Shown here in pieces: positions 9,219 through 18,730 of a stretch of 64,000 nt of DNA. The stretch spans positions 60,588 to 124,587 of the forward strand of contig NZ_JPVR01000068.1 in the NCBI RefSeq assembly GCF_000772935.1, read 5' to 3'. Every line of letters starts with the position of its first letter. The first letter of the stretch is position 1. This DNA is from Lysinibacillus boronitolerans JCM 21713 = 10a = NBRC 103108. GTDB lineage: Bacteria > Bacillota > Bacilli > Bacillales_A > Planococcaceae. A program made the translations under genes and the position numbers. The notes beneath the pieces are model-generated. The model ran no database searches. It worked only from the letters and a program-made list of their open reading frames with translations, and was not told where the DNA came from.

Positions 9219-9939
9219 GGCAGCCTTTATTCCTGTTTTTGCACATCGTGGTGCTTCTGCTTATGCATTAGAGAATACCTTTAAAGCTTTTGAAAAGGCC
9301 TTAGAGCTAGGTGCTGATGGAATTGAATTAGATATTCAATTCTCAAAAGATGGTTTACCTGTAGTGTATCATGATCCACAATTATCGAGGTTAGTAGGCA
9401 CCAATAAATTGGTAAGCGATTGTACGATCGAGGAGCTTCTGCGCTTTAAACTTGGTAAGCCTTGGAGACGTTTATTTTCGTCATATAAGATGCCAGCGTT
9501 TGAGGCAGTTTTAGCATGGGCAAATACACAGCAGATGCCGTTGAATATTGAATTAAAATCAACGATCTTGGACAATAAGAGTGGGCTAATTCATTTCCTT
9601 CGTGGGTTAGCTCTGCCAAAAGGTAGTCATTTTTCATCCTTTCACTATGAGCTTTTAGAGATCGTAAAAAAGCATAGACCAGAATTTGAAACGGCCCTTA
9701 TTGCGACGAAAAAAATAAAATGGGATCTTCTAGCTGATTATAAAGCGGCTGATAGTGTGCATATGCATAAAAGGTACTACAAACCAAGATACTTGGAGGC
9801 CTGTGTTACAAGTGAAAAAGCATGTCGTTTTTATGCTATTGATGGTACAGAATCATTTTTAACCAATCCGCACCCTTCTGTCATTGGTTGGATTACGGAT
9901 TATCCTGATAAAGTCCTCAGATCTCAGCAACGGGTATAA
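9211..9939 (+). CDS. Glycerophosphodiester phosphodiesterase
   Basis: 242 residues with the GDPD fold. The metal and catalytic signature is visible: AHRGASAYALENT (His) near the N-terminus, then GIELDIQFSKDG (Glu and Asp) and YHDPQLSR (second His). LNIELKS follows, and WITDYPD sits near the end. It hydrolyses glycerophosphodiesters to glycerol 3-phosphate and an alcohol. There is no signal peptide, so it is cytoplasmic. It matches the position of yqiK in the B. subtilis order near the bkd locus, and overlaps the preceding gene by 8 bases. Confidence 0.9.
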   Translation: MSKAAFIPVFAHRGASAYALENTFKAFEKALELGADGIELDIQFSKDGLPVVYHDPQLSRLVGTNKLVSDCTIEELLRFKLGKPWRRLFSSYKMPAFEAVLAWANTQQMPLNIELKSTILDNKSGLIHFLRGLALPKGSHFSSFHYELLEIVKKHRPEFETALIATKKIKWDLLADYKAADSVHMHKRYYKPRYLEACVTSEKACRFYAIDGTESFLTNPHPSVIGWITDYPDKVLRSQQRV

Positions 9940-9987
9940 AAAGAGCTATCCAGTAAGTCTTTCCTGACTTATTTGGATAGCTCTTTT
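9938..9987. terminator. Bidirectional terminator between convergent genes
   Basis: AAAAAGAGCTATCC...GTAAGTC pairs with GACTTA...GGATAGCTCTTTTT. The A and T flanks make it work on both strands, ending the phosphodiesterase gene and the minus-strand DUF2627 gene. Confidence 0.9.
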
Positions 9988-10223
9988 TATTTTTTTTGGA
10001 AGCGTGGTGCTACTTTTCCGTTTTTTCGATCGCGATGTAGTAAAAATCCAGCGAAAAACCCAAAGCCTATTACGAAGAAAATGACCCCAACTATAAATTG
10101 CAGCCATAAAAATGGGAATGGTGAAATGAGCTTACCAAATAATGTATCACGCATAAATTTAATGCCACCTGCAGCCATAAGACCTGGAATAAGCATTACA
10201 ATAAATGCAGCTAAACGGGCCAT
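9987..10223 (-). CDS. DUF2627 family small membrane protein (YqzF-like)
   Basis: 78 residues. Two hydrophobic segments (about 4-22 and 38-62) are followed by a basic C-terminus, HRDRKNGKVAPRFQKK. It resembles the Bacillales DUF2627 family, found next to the glycerophosphodiesterase and bkd genes in B. subtilis. AAGGAGGGGTATAC precedes the ATG. Function unknown. Confidence 0.85.
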   Translation of the reverse strand: MARLAAFIVMLIPGLMAAGGIKFMRDTLFGKLISPFPFLWLQFIVGVIFFVIGFGFFAGFLLHRDRKNGKVAPRFQKK

Positions 10224-10392
10224 GTATACCCCTCCTTATTCCTATGATTAATTTTACCTGTGGATGGTAGAATGTCAAGGAAGGGTATAAACCAATATAA
10301 TATTTTTAGCTAAAAACGTAACAGGACAGAAAGTAGCAATTGTAACTGAATGTTTAGAAAATTCTTACTTAAATAAGAATATGTAATAATAG

Positions 10393-10421
10393 TTGCGAAA
10401 TTGTGAATTTGTCAGTATTGT
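10393..10421 (+). promoter_or_regulatory. Candidate sigma-A promoter for leucine dehydrogenase
   Basis: TTGCGA (10393-10398), 17-base spacer, TATTGT (10416-10421). This would leave a leader of about 180 nt. The gene-free stretch 10224-10610 otherwise holds a short hairpin (CTCAG/CTGAG near 10515-10530) and no ORF. I could not find a sigma-54 -24/-12 promoter of the kind that drives bkd in B. subtilis. Confidence 0.4.
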
Positions 10422-10610
10422 AAAAATAAGTGGAGCAATATTATCCATTACTAAACAATTTCTTCTTTAAGTATTAGGGTCTAAACACCTACTGAATAAT
10501 AGGAGCTCAGAATTTGCTGAGTGAGGACGCTACAAAGATTAGATTGTTAGATAAAACTTGATTGGATGGGCATTTGGGGATGCACTTTCCAAAGCAAAGG
10601 GGCGAGTTTC

Positions 10611-11705
10611 ATGGAAATCTTCAAGTATATGGAAAAGTATGATTACGAACAATTGGTATTTTGCCAAGATGAAGCATCAGGGTTAAAAGCGGTTATCGCT
10701 ATCCATGATACAACACTTGGACCAGCACTAGGTGGAGCACGTATGTGGACGTATGCGTCAGAAGAAAATGCAATTGAAGATGCATTACGTTTAGCACGAG
10801 GAATGACTTACAAAAATGCTGCAGCTGGTTTAAACCTTGGCGGTGGAAAAACGGTCATTATTGGTGACCCATTTAAAGATAAAAATGAAGAAATGTTCCG
10901 TGCGTTAGGTCGTTTCATCCAAGGATTAAATGGCCGCTATATTACAGCTGAAGACGTAGGTACTACGGTATCGGATATGGATTTAATCCACGAGGAAACA
11001 AATTATGTAACAGGAATTTCTCCTGCATTCGGTTCTTCAGGTAATCCATCTCCAGTAACGGCTTATGGTGTTTATCGTGGTATGAAGGCAGCTGCAAAAG
11101 AAGCATTCGGTTCAGACTCACTAGAAGGATTAAAAATTTCTGTACAGGGTCTAGGAAATGTAGCCTACAAGCTTTGCGAGTATTTACATAATGAAGGGGC
11201 AAAACTTGTTGTAACAGATATCAATCAGGCAGCAATTGATCGAGTTGTTAATGACTTTGACGCGATTGCAGTGGCACCAGATGAAATCTATGCGCAAGAA
11301 GTTGATATTTTCTCACCATGTGCATTAGGTGCAATTTTAAATGATGAAACGATTCCACAATTAAAAGCGAAAGTGATTGCTGGGTCTGCAAATAACCAAT
11401 TAAAAGATTCACGTCATGGTGACTACCTACATGAATTAGGTATCGTTTATGCACCAGATTATGTAATCAATGCTGGTGGCGTTATTAACGTTGCGGATGA
11501 ATTATATGGCTATAATCGTGAACGTGCAATGAAACGCGTAGATGGCATTTATGATAGTATTGAAAAAATCTTTGCTATTTCAAAACGAGATGGCATTCCA
11601 ACATATGTGGCAGCGAACCGCTTAGCAGAGGAACGTATCGCTCGCGTAGCAAAATCTCGCAGCCAATTCTTAAAAAATGAAAAAAATATTTTACACGGTC
11701 GCTAA
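10611..11705 (+). CDS. bcd: Leucine (branched-chain amino acid) dehydrogenase
   Basis: 364 residues. NAD-dependent oxidative deamination of Leu, Ile and Val to their 2-oxo acids, supplying the dehydrogenase complex encoded downstream. The Glu/Leu/Phe/Val dehydrogenase signature is present: [10 protein letters not shown], the glycine-rich NLGGGKTVI with the catalytic lysine near residue 80, and the Rossmann segment [20 protein letters not shown]. The ATG at 10611 ([14 protein letters not shown]) follows GGGGCGAG; the upstream open frame from 10566 looks non-coding. Length matches Bacillus leucine dehydrogenases. Confidence 0.95.
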   Translation: MEIFKYMEKYDYEQLVFCQDEASGLKAVIAIHDTTLGPALGGARMWTYASEENAIEDALRLARGMTYKNAAAGLNLGGGKTVIIGDPFKDKNEEMFRALGRFIQGLNGRYITAEDVGTTVSDMDLIHEETNYVTGISPAFGSSGNPSPVTAYGVYRGMKAAAKEAFGSDSLEGLKISVQGLGNVAYKLCEYLHNEGAKLVVTDINQAAIDRVVNDFDAIAVAPDEIYAQEVDIFSPCALGAILNDETIPQLKAKVIAGSANNQLKDSRHGDYLHELGIVYAPDYVINAGGVINVADELYGYNRERAMKRVDGIYDSIEKIFAISKRDGIPTYVAANRLAEERIARVAKSRSQFLKNEKNILHGR

Positions 11706-11727
11706 TTTACACGGTTGATACATGAAG

Positions 11728-11760
11728 AGAAGTCGCATTGTCGACTTCTTCTAATTTTCA
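11728..11760 (+). terminator. Hairpin after leucine dehydrogenase
   Basis: Perfect 8-bp stem AGAAGTCG / CGACTTCT, then TCTAATTTTC, a moderate U tract. Probably a terminator or partial attenuator separating bcd from lpdV. Confidence 0.5.
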
Positions 11761-11881
11761 ACAAGAAATTAGGGCTTTCATGAAGTAAAGCTAAAGTTTC
11801 TAAAGCACTGACTGTTAAAAAATCACTTGGTTATTGTTTAATAGAATCCTTTAGCACTTTTCTCAATAGGGGGGAATAAAC

Positions 11882-13309
11882 ATGGCTCAAAATTATGATG
11901 TTGTCATTTTAGGTGGAGGTACAGGTGGTTATGTTGCAGCCATCCGCGCTGCTCAGCTAGGCTTGAAAACAGCCATTGTAGAGCGTGAGCGTTTAGGTGG
12001 TACTTGCTTGCATAAAGGCTGTATTCCAAGTAAAGCCTTACTACGAAGTGCCGAAGTATATCGTATGGCTAATAAAACAGCTAGCGAATATGGTGTCGAT
12101 ATCGAAGGTGTGACATTACAATTTGACAAAGTTCAAGCTAGGAAACAAGCAATCGTTGAGCAATTAAGTCAGGGTGTGAATACACTGATGAAAAAAGGAA
12201 AAATAGATGTTTATCATGGTACAGGGCGAATTTTGGGTCCATCTATTTTCTCACCTATGCCAGGTACAATATCTGTAGAAATGTCCAATGGCGATGAAAA
12301 TGAAATGCTTGTGCCTACGAATGTTGTCATTGCAACGGGCTCAAAGCCTCGTGGTATGGCAGGGTTAACGATAGATGGGCAATATGTGCTGAATTCAGAC
12401 CACGCATTACAGTTAGAAAGTTTACCAAAGTCACTGTTAATCGTTGGTGGCGGTGTTATCGGAATTGAGTGGGCATCCATGCTTTGCGATTTTGGTGTAT
12501 ATGTAACAGTTGTAGAATATGGTCCATCTATTTTACCAGCAGAAGATGCGGATATCGTTAAAGAAGTGACGAAACAACTTGAAAAACGAGGAGTTCGTAT
12601 TGTTACGAATGCTCGCTTAGATACAAATACATTCAAAATCGAAAATGATAACGTTTTCATTTCTGCAAAAGTGAATGAAAAAGAAGAAATTTTTGAGGCT
12701 GATAAACTATTACTTTGTGTAGGGCGTGAGGCGAATACGCAAGGTATTGGTTTAGAAAATACAGAGATTGAAGTGGAAAACGGCTTTATTAAAGTGAATG
12801 ATTCCTATCAAACGAAAGAGTCTCATATGTATGCCATAGGAGATGTGATTGGCGGCTTACAATTGGCACATGTCGCTTCTCATGAAGGGCTTTCAGCTAT
12901 TGAGCATATAGCAACAGGGAAAACAGAGACATTGGATGCACTAAAAGTACCGAAATGTGTTTATTCCTATCCAGAGGTTGCTAGCATTGGATTAACAGAA
13001 AGTGCTGCTAAAGAACAAGGCTTTTCATTAAAGATTGGTAAATTCCCGTTTAAGGCCATTGGTAAAGCATTAGTAAATGGAGAAGCAGAAGGCTTTGTCA
13101 AAATTATTGCTGATGAAGAAACAGATGATATTTTGGGTATTCATATGGTAGGGCCTCATGTAACAGATTTAATTGGTGAAGCATCCTTAGCAAAAGTGTT
13201 AGATGCAACACCATGGGAAATTAGTCAGGCCATTCATCCACATCCATCCTTAAATGAGGTGTTAGTGGAATCTGCTCTCGCAGTGGATGATCGCGCTATC
13301 CATTTTTAA
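11882..13309 (+). CDS. lpdV: Dihydrolipoyl dehydrogenase (E3) of branched-chain oxoacid dehydrogenase
   Basis: 475-residue FAD- and NAD-dependent E3 that reoxidises the dihydrolipoyl group of E2. FAD-binding GGGTGGYVAAIRAAQLG lies at the N-terminus, and the redox-active disulfide is in GGTCLHKGCIPSK. NAD-binding GGGVIGIEWASML is central. The C-terminal catalytic His-Glu pair lies within HPHPSLNEVL. AATAGGGGGGAAT precedes the ATG. As the first gene of lpdV-bkdAA-bkdAB-bkdB it is assigned to the BCKDH complex rather than pyruvate dehydrogenase. Confidence 0.95.
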   Translation: MAQNYDVVILGGGTGGYVAAIRAAQLGLKTAIVERERLGGTCLHKGCIPSKALLRSAEVYRMANKTASEYGVDIEGVTLQFDKVQARKQAIVEQLSQGVNTLMKKGKIDVYHGTGRILGPSIFSPMPGTISVEMSNGDENEMLVPTNVVIATGSKPRGMAGLTIDGQYVLNSDHALQLESLPKSLLIVGGGVIGIEWASMLCDFGVYVTVVEYGPSILPAEDADIVKEVTKQLEKRGVRIVTNARLDTNTFKIENDNVFISAKVNEKEEIFEADKLLLCVGREANTQGIGLENTEIEVENGFIKVNDSYQTKESHMYAIGDVIGGLQLAHVASHEGLSAIEHIATGKTETLDALKVPKCVYSYPEVASIGLTESAAKEQGFSLKIGKFPFKAIGKALVNGEAEGFVKIIADEETDDILGIHMVGPHVTDLIGEASLAKVLDATPWEISQAIHPHPSLNEVLVESALAVDDRAIHF

Positions 13310-13395
13310 TTTTCTGAATTTCATAACTAACATATCCAAAAGTGGGGATATAGGATAAGATAGTTATTTCTCTATAATACGAAAGGGGTGTTCGT

Positions 13396-14412
13396 ATGCA
13401 AGATGTTCAAATCAAACATGAAGATTTAGGTTTGTCAAATGAAGATGTACTTGCTATGTTCGAAACAATGTTAATGGCCAGAAGATTAGATGAGCGTATG
13501 TGGTTATTAAACCGTTCTGGTAAAATTCCGTTTGTAATTTCCTGTCAAGGTCAGGAGGCAGCACAGGTTGGAGCAGCCTTTGCACTTGATAAAAATAAGG
13601 ATTATATTGCACCATATTATCGCGATATGGGTGTTGTTTTACATTTTGGAATGACACCAAGAGAACTGATGTTATCTGCGTTTGCTAAAGCAGAAGATCC
13701 AAACTCTGGCGGTCGTCAAATGCCAGGTCACTTTGGCCAAAAGAAAAACCGTATTTTAACAGGTTCATCTCCTGTTACGACTCAAGTTCCACACGCAGTG
13801 GGTGTTGCACTTGCAGGACGTCTACAAAAAGAAGATTTTGTTTCTTTCGTTACGCTTGGTGAAGGTTCATCCAACCAAGGAGACTTCCATGAAGGAGCGA
13901 ACTTTGCAGGTGTGCATAAGCTACCAGTCATTATTATGGTAGAAAACAATCAATATGCGATTTCTGTGCCAGTAGAACGTCAACTAGGCTGTGCAAAAGT
14001 ATCTGATCGTGGGATTGGCTACGGAATGCCAGGGGTAACAGTGGATGGGAAAAATCCGTTACAAGTGTATAAAGTGGTGAAAGAGGCCGCAGATCGTGCA
14101 CGTAATGGGGAAGGTCCAAGCTTAATCGAAACGGTAACCTATCGTTTAACAGCCCATTCATCAGATGATGATGACCGTCAATACCGTACGGCTGAAGACA
14201 TTGCAGAAGGTAAAGCAAAGGATCCAATTGTATTATTTGAAAAATATTTAATGGATGCTGGCGTAATGACAGATGCGATACGTACTGAAATCGAAGAGCG
14301 TGTCATGGCAGAAGTAAATGAAGCAACTGATTATGCTGAAGCGGCTCCATATGCACAACCAGAGCATGCACTTAAATATGTTTATGCACCAGTGGACGGA
14401 GGTGACATGTAA
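13396..14412 (+). CDS. bkdAA: Branched-chain 2-oxoacid dehydrogenase E1 alpha
   Basis: 338-residue TPP-dependent subunit decarboxylating 2-oxoisovalerate and related acids. The TPP motif runs from GEGSSNQGDFHEG to ENNQYAISVP, with GEG where GDG is commoner. The phosphorylation-loop-like TAHSSDDDDRQYR matches branched-chain E1 alpha proteins. It overlaps bkdAB by one base (TAATG). Products feed branched-chain acyl-CoA to fatty acid synthesis and catabolism. Confidence 0.95.
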   Translation: MQDVQIKHEDLGLSNEDVLAMFETMLMARRLDERMWLLNRSGKIPFVISCQGQEAAQVGAAFALDKNKDYIAPYYRDMGVVLHFGMTPRELMLSAFAKAEDPNSGGRQMPGHFGQKKNRILTGSSPVTTQVPHAVGVALAGRLQKEDFVSFVTLGEGSSNQGDFHEGANFAGVHKLPVIIMVENNQYAISVPVERQLGCAKVSDRGIGYGMPGVTVDGKNPLQVYKVVKEAADRARNGEGPSLIETVTYRLTAHSSDDDDRQYRTAEDIAEGKAKDPIVLFEKYLMDAGVMTDAIRTEIEERVMAEVNEATDYAEAAPYAQPEHALKYVYAPVDGGDM

Positions 14413-15395
14413 TGGCAGTAATGTCTTATATTGATGCGATTACATTAGCAATGAAAGAAGAGATGGAACGTGACGAACGAGTTTTCATTTTAGGAGAGGA
14501 CGTTGGTCGTAAGGGCGGTGTATTCAAAGCCACTACTGGACTATACGATCAATTCGGTGAATACCGCGTGCTCGATACACCTCTTGCAGAAAGTGCGATA
14601 GCTGGTGTAGGTATCGGTGCAGCGATGTACGGTATGCGTCCGATTGCTGAAATGCAATTTGCTGATTTTATAATGCCAGCTGTCAATCAAATCGTCTCTG
14701 AGGCAGCAAAAATTCGTTACCGTTCTAATAATGACTGGACTTGTCCAATGGTCATCCGCGCACCTTTTGGCGGCGGTATTCACGGGGCACTTTATCATTC
14801 ACAATCCGTTGAAGCACTTTTTGCTGGTACGCCTGGTTTGAAAATTGTCATTCCATCAACACCGTATGATGCAAAAGGTTTATTGAAAGCTGCTATTCGT
14901 GATGAAGATCCGGTATTATTTTTCGAACATAAACGTGCCTATCGTTTAATTAAAGGGGAAGTACCACTAGATGATTACACATTGCCAATTGGTAAAGCAG
15001 ATGTAAAACGTGAAGGAGATGACGTGACAGTCATTACCTATGGTTTAGCAGTCCACTTTGCTCTACAAGCGGCAGAACGCCTAGCTGCGGATGGTATTTC
15101 CGCTCATATCCTTGACTTGCGTACAGTTTACCCTCTGGATAAAGAAGCGATTATTGAGGCTGCAAGTAAGACAGGTAAAGTATTGCTTGTTACAGAGGAT
15201 AATAAAGAAGGTAGTATCATGAGTGAGGTTGCTGCTATTATTGCAGAACATTGTTTATTTGAGCTTGATGCACCAATTCAACGTCTAGCGGGACCTGATG
15301 TGCCAGCCATGCCATATGCACCAACGATGGAGAAATATTTTATGATTAATCCTGATAAAGTGGAACGTGCTATGCGAGAACTTGCTGCGTTCTAA
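14412..15395 (+). CDS. bkdAB: Branched-chain 2-oxoacid dehydrogenase E1 beta
   Basis: 327-residue partner of bkdAA forming the E1 heterotetramer. It contains the transketolase pyrimidine-binding domain (LGEDVGRKGGVFKAT, DTPLAESAIAGVGIGAA) and a C-terminal transketolase domain with ILDLRTVYPLDKEAI. Start and stop of the two E1 genes overlap by one base, implying coupled translation. Confidence 0.95.
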   Translation: MAVMSYIDAITLAMKEEMERDERVFILGEDVGRKGGVFKATTGLYDQFGEYRVLDTPLAESAIAGVGIGAAMYGMRPIAEMQFADFIMPAVNQIVSEAAKIRYRSNNDWTCPMVIRAPFGGGIHGALYHSQSVEALFAGTPGLKIVIPSTPYDAKGLLKAAIRDEDPVLFFEHKRAYRLIKGEVPLDDYTLPIGKADVKREGDDVTVITYGLAVHFALQAAERLAADGISAHILDLRTVYPLDKEAIIEAASKTGKVLLVTEDNKEGSIMSEVAAIIAEHCLFELDAPIQRLAGPDVPAMPYAPTMEKYFMINPDKVERAMRELAAF

Positions 15396-15442
15396 TAGAT
15401 CACAACAAGGCTGAATGAAAAATAAAAGCCTCAGACGGAACA

Positions 15443-15481
15443 ACAGATTTTGACTTTGCACAGTTGAAAGTCAAAATCTGT
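15443..15481. other. Perfect 15-bp hairpin between bkdAB and bkdB
   Basis: Arms 15443-15457 and 15467-15481 are perfectly complementary with a 9-base loop. No T run follows. The intergenic stretch (15396-15564) contains no ORF. Position suggests an mRNA processing, stability or attenuation element within the operon. Confidence 0.75.
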
Positions 15482-15564
15482 CTAAATGCCTATCTACGTT
15501 TAATGTTTTTAGCGCTGCATCAGGTACAATGACGCCTAGGCTTAATTGATGGGAGGAATAAAGG

Positions 15565-16905
15565 ATGTCGGTTCAAAATATTACAATGCCACAGCTCGGC
15601 GAAAGTGTAACAGAAGGTACAATTGAAAAATGGCTTGTAAAGCCTGGAGATACAGTTAAAAAATATGATCCATTAGCAGAGGTTGTTACAGATAAAGTAA
15701 ATGCTGAAATCCCCTCATCATTTGAAGGGGTTATCACGGAGCTACTTGCGCAAGAAGGTCAGACATTACCAGTTGGAGCAGTCGTTTGCTCGATTGAAAT
15801 AGCGGGAGAAGGTGAATTACCAGCACCGCCACCTGAAAAAAAATCAGCGGTAAGTACGGCTATTTTAAATGCAGGTGTTCAAAAGAAACAGGAGGCACCA
15901 CAGCAGGTAAAAGCCCCTGTAGCTGCACCAAAAGAGGCACGTACAGGTAAAGTACGTTACTCACCAGCTGTTCTTCGACTTGCGCAGGAGCATGATATAG
16001 CTTTAGACCTTGTAACAGGTACTGGCGAGGGTGGTCGTATTACACGAAAAGACCTGTTAAAGCTCATTGAAACAGGTAATATCCCAACGGCAAATGATGT
16101 AGCACAAGCAGCTCCAACCGCTCAAACAACAGCACCTACAGCAGCTCCAGCACCACAGCAACAAGTGGAAAAAGCAGCTGCACCTGTACAACCTATTCAT
16201 CCAGGAGATATCGAAATTCCTGTGACGAAGATCCGTCGTGCCATTGCGAATAATATGGTGAAAAGTGTACATGAAGCGCCACATGCTTGGATGATGATGG
16301 AAGTTGATGTAACAGATTTAGTGACTTATCGTGATAGCTTAAAGAATGAATTTAAGCAAAAAGAAGGCTTTAATCTTACATATTTCGCCTTCTTTGTAAA
16401 AGCGGTTGCTCAAGCTTTAAAGGAATTCCCAATGCTGAATTCGATGTGGGCGGGAGATAAAATCATTCAAAAACATGACATCAATATTTCGATTGCAGTA
16501 GCAACGGATGATGCCTTATTTGTACCTGTTATAAAACACGCAGATGAAAAATCCATTAAAGGAATTGCCAAAGAAATCCATGAACTGGCTATCAAAGTTC
16601 GTACAGGGAAATTAGCAATGGATGACATTACTGGTGGTACATTTACTGTGAATAATACAGGTGCATTTGGTTCTGTTCAATCAATGGGCATTATCAATTA
16701 CCCACAAGCAGCGATTCTACAAGTGGAAAGTATTGTAAAAAAACCTGTTGTTTTACCAGGTGGAATGTTTGCTGCACGTGATATTGTGAATTTATGTTTA
16801 TCATTAGATCATCGTGTACTTGATGGACTTGTCTGTGGTAAATTCCTAAATAGAGTGAAAGAAATACTCGAAAATACCAATAAATCTTCAACGTCAGTCT
16901 ACTGA
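15565..16905 (+). CDS. bkdB: Branched-chain 2-oxoacid dehydrogenase E2 (dihydrolipoyl acyltransferase)
   Basis: 446 residues. The lipoyl domain (1-80) has the lipoylated lysine K44 in VTDKVNAE. An Ala/Pro-rich linker is followed by the peripheral subunit-binding domain (about 130-170, VRYSPAVLRLAQEHDI). A second Ala/Pro/Gln linker leads to the catalytic acyltransferase domain ending with DHRVLDGLVCGKFL (active-site His and Asp). GGGAGGAATAAAGG precedes the ATG. There is one lipoyl domain, as in Bacillus BkdB. Confidence 0.95.
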   Translation: MSVQNITMPQLGESVTEGTIEKWLVKPGDTVKKYDPLAEVVTDKVNAEIPSSFEGVITELLAQEGQTLPVGAVVCSIEIAGEGELPAPPPEKKSAVSTAILNAGVQKKQEAPQQVKAPVAAPKEARTGKVRYSPAVLRLAQEHDIALDLVTGTGEGGRITRKDLLKLIETGNIPTANDVAQAAPTAQTTAPTAAPAPQQQVEKAAAPVQPIHPGDIEIPVTKIRRAIANNMVKSVHEAPHAWMMMEVDVTDLVTYRDSLKNEFKQKEGFNLTYFAFFVKAVAQALKEFPMLNSMWAGDKIIQKHDINISIAVATDDALFVPVIKHADEKSIKGIAKEIHELAIKVRTGKLAMDDITGGTFTVNNTGAFGSVQSMGIINYPQAAILQVESIVKKPVVLPGGMFAARDIVNLCLSLDHRVLDGLVCGKFLNRVKEILENTNKSSTSVY

Positions 16906-16912
16906 TGACTTG

Positions 16913-16949
16913 TCGGAAACCTGCTGTATAAGGGTTTCCGATTTTTTTT
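16913..16949 (+). terminator. Terminator of the bkd operon
   Basis: Stem TCGGAAACC / GGTTTCCGA followed by eight T residues. Confidence 0.92.
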
Positions 16950-17026
16950 ATGCTTTTCGAGTCGCAATTTGTCATGTAGAATAACAAATAGAAACTACTA
17001 AGGGGGGAAGCTGATTAAGCGTCCGC

Positions 17027-18730
17027 ATGTCAAACAACATGAAAAATATTGAATTTGAAATACCAGCCTATTCAGACTGGCAAGATGCAGCAATCAAAGC
17101 TTTAAAAGGGAAACCATTTGAGTCACTATTCACAAAAACAATTGAAGGTGTTACACTACAGCCGCTTTACACGCAAGAAAGTTTAGTAGCTAAGCTTGGA
17201 GAAGAGCTTGATTTACAAGTTGCCACAATCCGTTCCCTACAAAATGATCAAGTATTTCAGGTGGCACAACAAATTCACGCTGATTCAAGCGAAGCTTTTT
17301 TTGCACAACTTGAGGATAGCTTGGCTCGAGGCAATGAAGTTATTACGATAGATAGCCGAGTGAGCTTTGCTTGGACAGAAGAAGTATTGGTCAAATTAGC
17401 ATCATATTTCTCAGAATATTCGTTTAAAATTACTATTGAAAATTCAAAAGACCCGTTATTAGCAGTATTCGACAACATTCCAGTAGATCAACAAGAAGCC
17501 ATTAAAGGTTACATTATTTCAAAAGACCCTATCACTTTGACTGCATTTCCGAACGTGCGCTCAGTCAGTGCAGACACAACGGTTTATCATAATGAAGGTG
17601 CTAACGCTGTCCAAGAATTAGCCTATGCACTTGCATTAGCAGCCAAATTTGCAGAACAAGAAGAAAGCTTTGAAGCGTTTTCGAAGAATTTCTTTGTATC
17701 TTTTGCCATTGATACACAATTCTTTACGGAGATTGCAAAACTACGTGCTTTTAAAGTACTTTGGAAAGCGTTCTCATCCGCTTATGGTGTAACAGATCAT
17801 GTGAAAATTCCGACTGTTGCTGAAACATCATTAAGAAGCTTTTCTAAATTAGATGTGTATGTGAACTTATTACGTTCTTCAAATGAAGCGCTTTCTGGTT
17901 TAATCGGTGGTGCGGATCTCTTTACGGTTCATCCACATGATGTGTTAACAAAGCCTACGGATCAATCCATTCGTATCGCTCGTAATGTATCATTAATTTT
18001 AAGAGAAGAAACAAATGTCTTAAAAGTAAAAGATCCAGCAGGGGGCTCTTACTTTATCGAGTCGTTAACAGCAGATTTTGTGAAAGAAGCATGGGCATTA
18101 TTTTTAGACATTCAGGCAGCAGGCGGTATCGATGAATATACAGCTTCTGGCAAGCTTGCAGAAGAAGTGGAAGCATCCTATCAAAAGCGCATTCAAGCTG
18201 CCCAAACACGTAAGCAATCATTAATTGGAACGAATATTTATGCTAATCCAGCTGATGTCCTTGAACATGACACAAATCCATTATTTGCTGATATTAAGCG
18301 TATTGCTGCTCCATTTGAGGATTTACGTGCAGACATGACAGCAGAAAATGTGAAAACAGGTATTTTAGCATTAGGATCATTAAAAAGCTCTAAACCACGC
18401 GCAGATTTTGTAGCGGGCTTCTTAAACACAGTGGGTCTTGAACCAGAAAAAAGTGAGCCAGTGACAACTGTAGAAGAGGCAGTAGCTTGGCTGAAGGCTA
18501 CAGAGGCTAAGTATGTAGTGATTGCAGGTAATGATGATGATACAAAAGCATTTGTATCAGCTATTTTAGCTGAAAAACCAGCGAATGTGCTTGTAGATGT
18601 GGCGGGCAAATTTAAAGACGAAGAAGAAGCTTGGTTAGCAAATGGCTTAAACGGCTTTATTTTCGCAGGACAAAACATCATTGAAAAATTACTGTCCGTG
18701 TTTGCGAGCATGAAGGAGGTCCAACGATGA
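17027..18730 (+). CDS. mutA: Methylmalonyl-CoA mutase small (beta) subunit
   Basis: 567 residues, the non-catalytic subunit of the heterodimeric adenosylcobalamin mutase that interconverts methylmalonyl-CoA and succinyl-CoA. It carries the mutase TIM-barrel region ([34 protein letters not shown] split by short spacers). The C-terminal Rossmann-like region lacks DxHxxG, as expected for the small subunit. The AGGGGGGAAG ribosome binding site is about 17 bases before ATG 17027, unusually far; ATG 17039 is even further. It overlaps mutB by 4 bases (ATGA). Confidence 0.92.
   Translation: MSNNMKNIEFEIPAYSDWQDAAIKALKGKPFESLFTKTIEGVTLQPLYTQESLVAKLGEELDLQVATIRSLQNDQVFQVAQQIHADSSEAFFAQLEDSLARGNEVITIDSRVSFAWTEEVLVKLASYFSEYSFKITIENSKDPLLAVFDNIPVDQQEAIKGYIISKDPITLTAFPNVRSVSADTTVYHNEGANAVQELAYALALAAKFAEQEESFEAFSKNFFVSFAIDTQFFTEIAKLRAFKVLWKAFSSAYGVTDHVKIPTVAETSLRSFSKLDVYVNLLRSSNEALSGLIGGADLFTVHPHDVLTKPTDQSIRIARNVSLILREETNVLKVKDPAGGSYFIESLTADFVKEAWALFLDIQAAGGIDEYTASGKLAEEVEASYQKRIQAAQTRKQSLIGTNIYANPADVLEHDTNPLFADIKRIAAPFEDLRADMTAENVKTGILALGSLKSSKPRADFVAGFLNTVGLEPEKSEPVTTVEEAVAWLKATEAKYVVIAGNDDDTKAFVSAILAEKPANVLVDVAGKFKDEEEAWLANGLNGFIFAGQNIIEKLLSVFASMKEVQR

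Noticed and set aside
10560..10585. GG/GC spacing resembling a sigma-54 promoter before bcd
   Set aside because: The spacing between the GG and GC elements is off by one and no activator gene is nearby.
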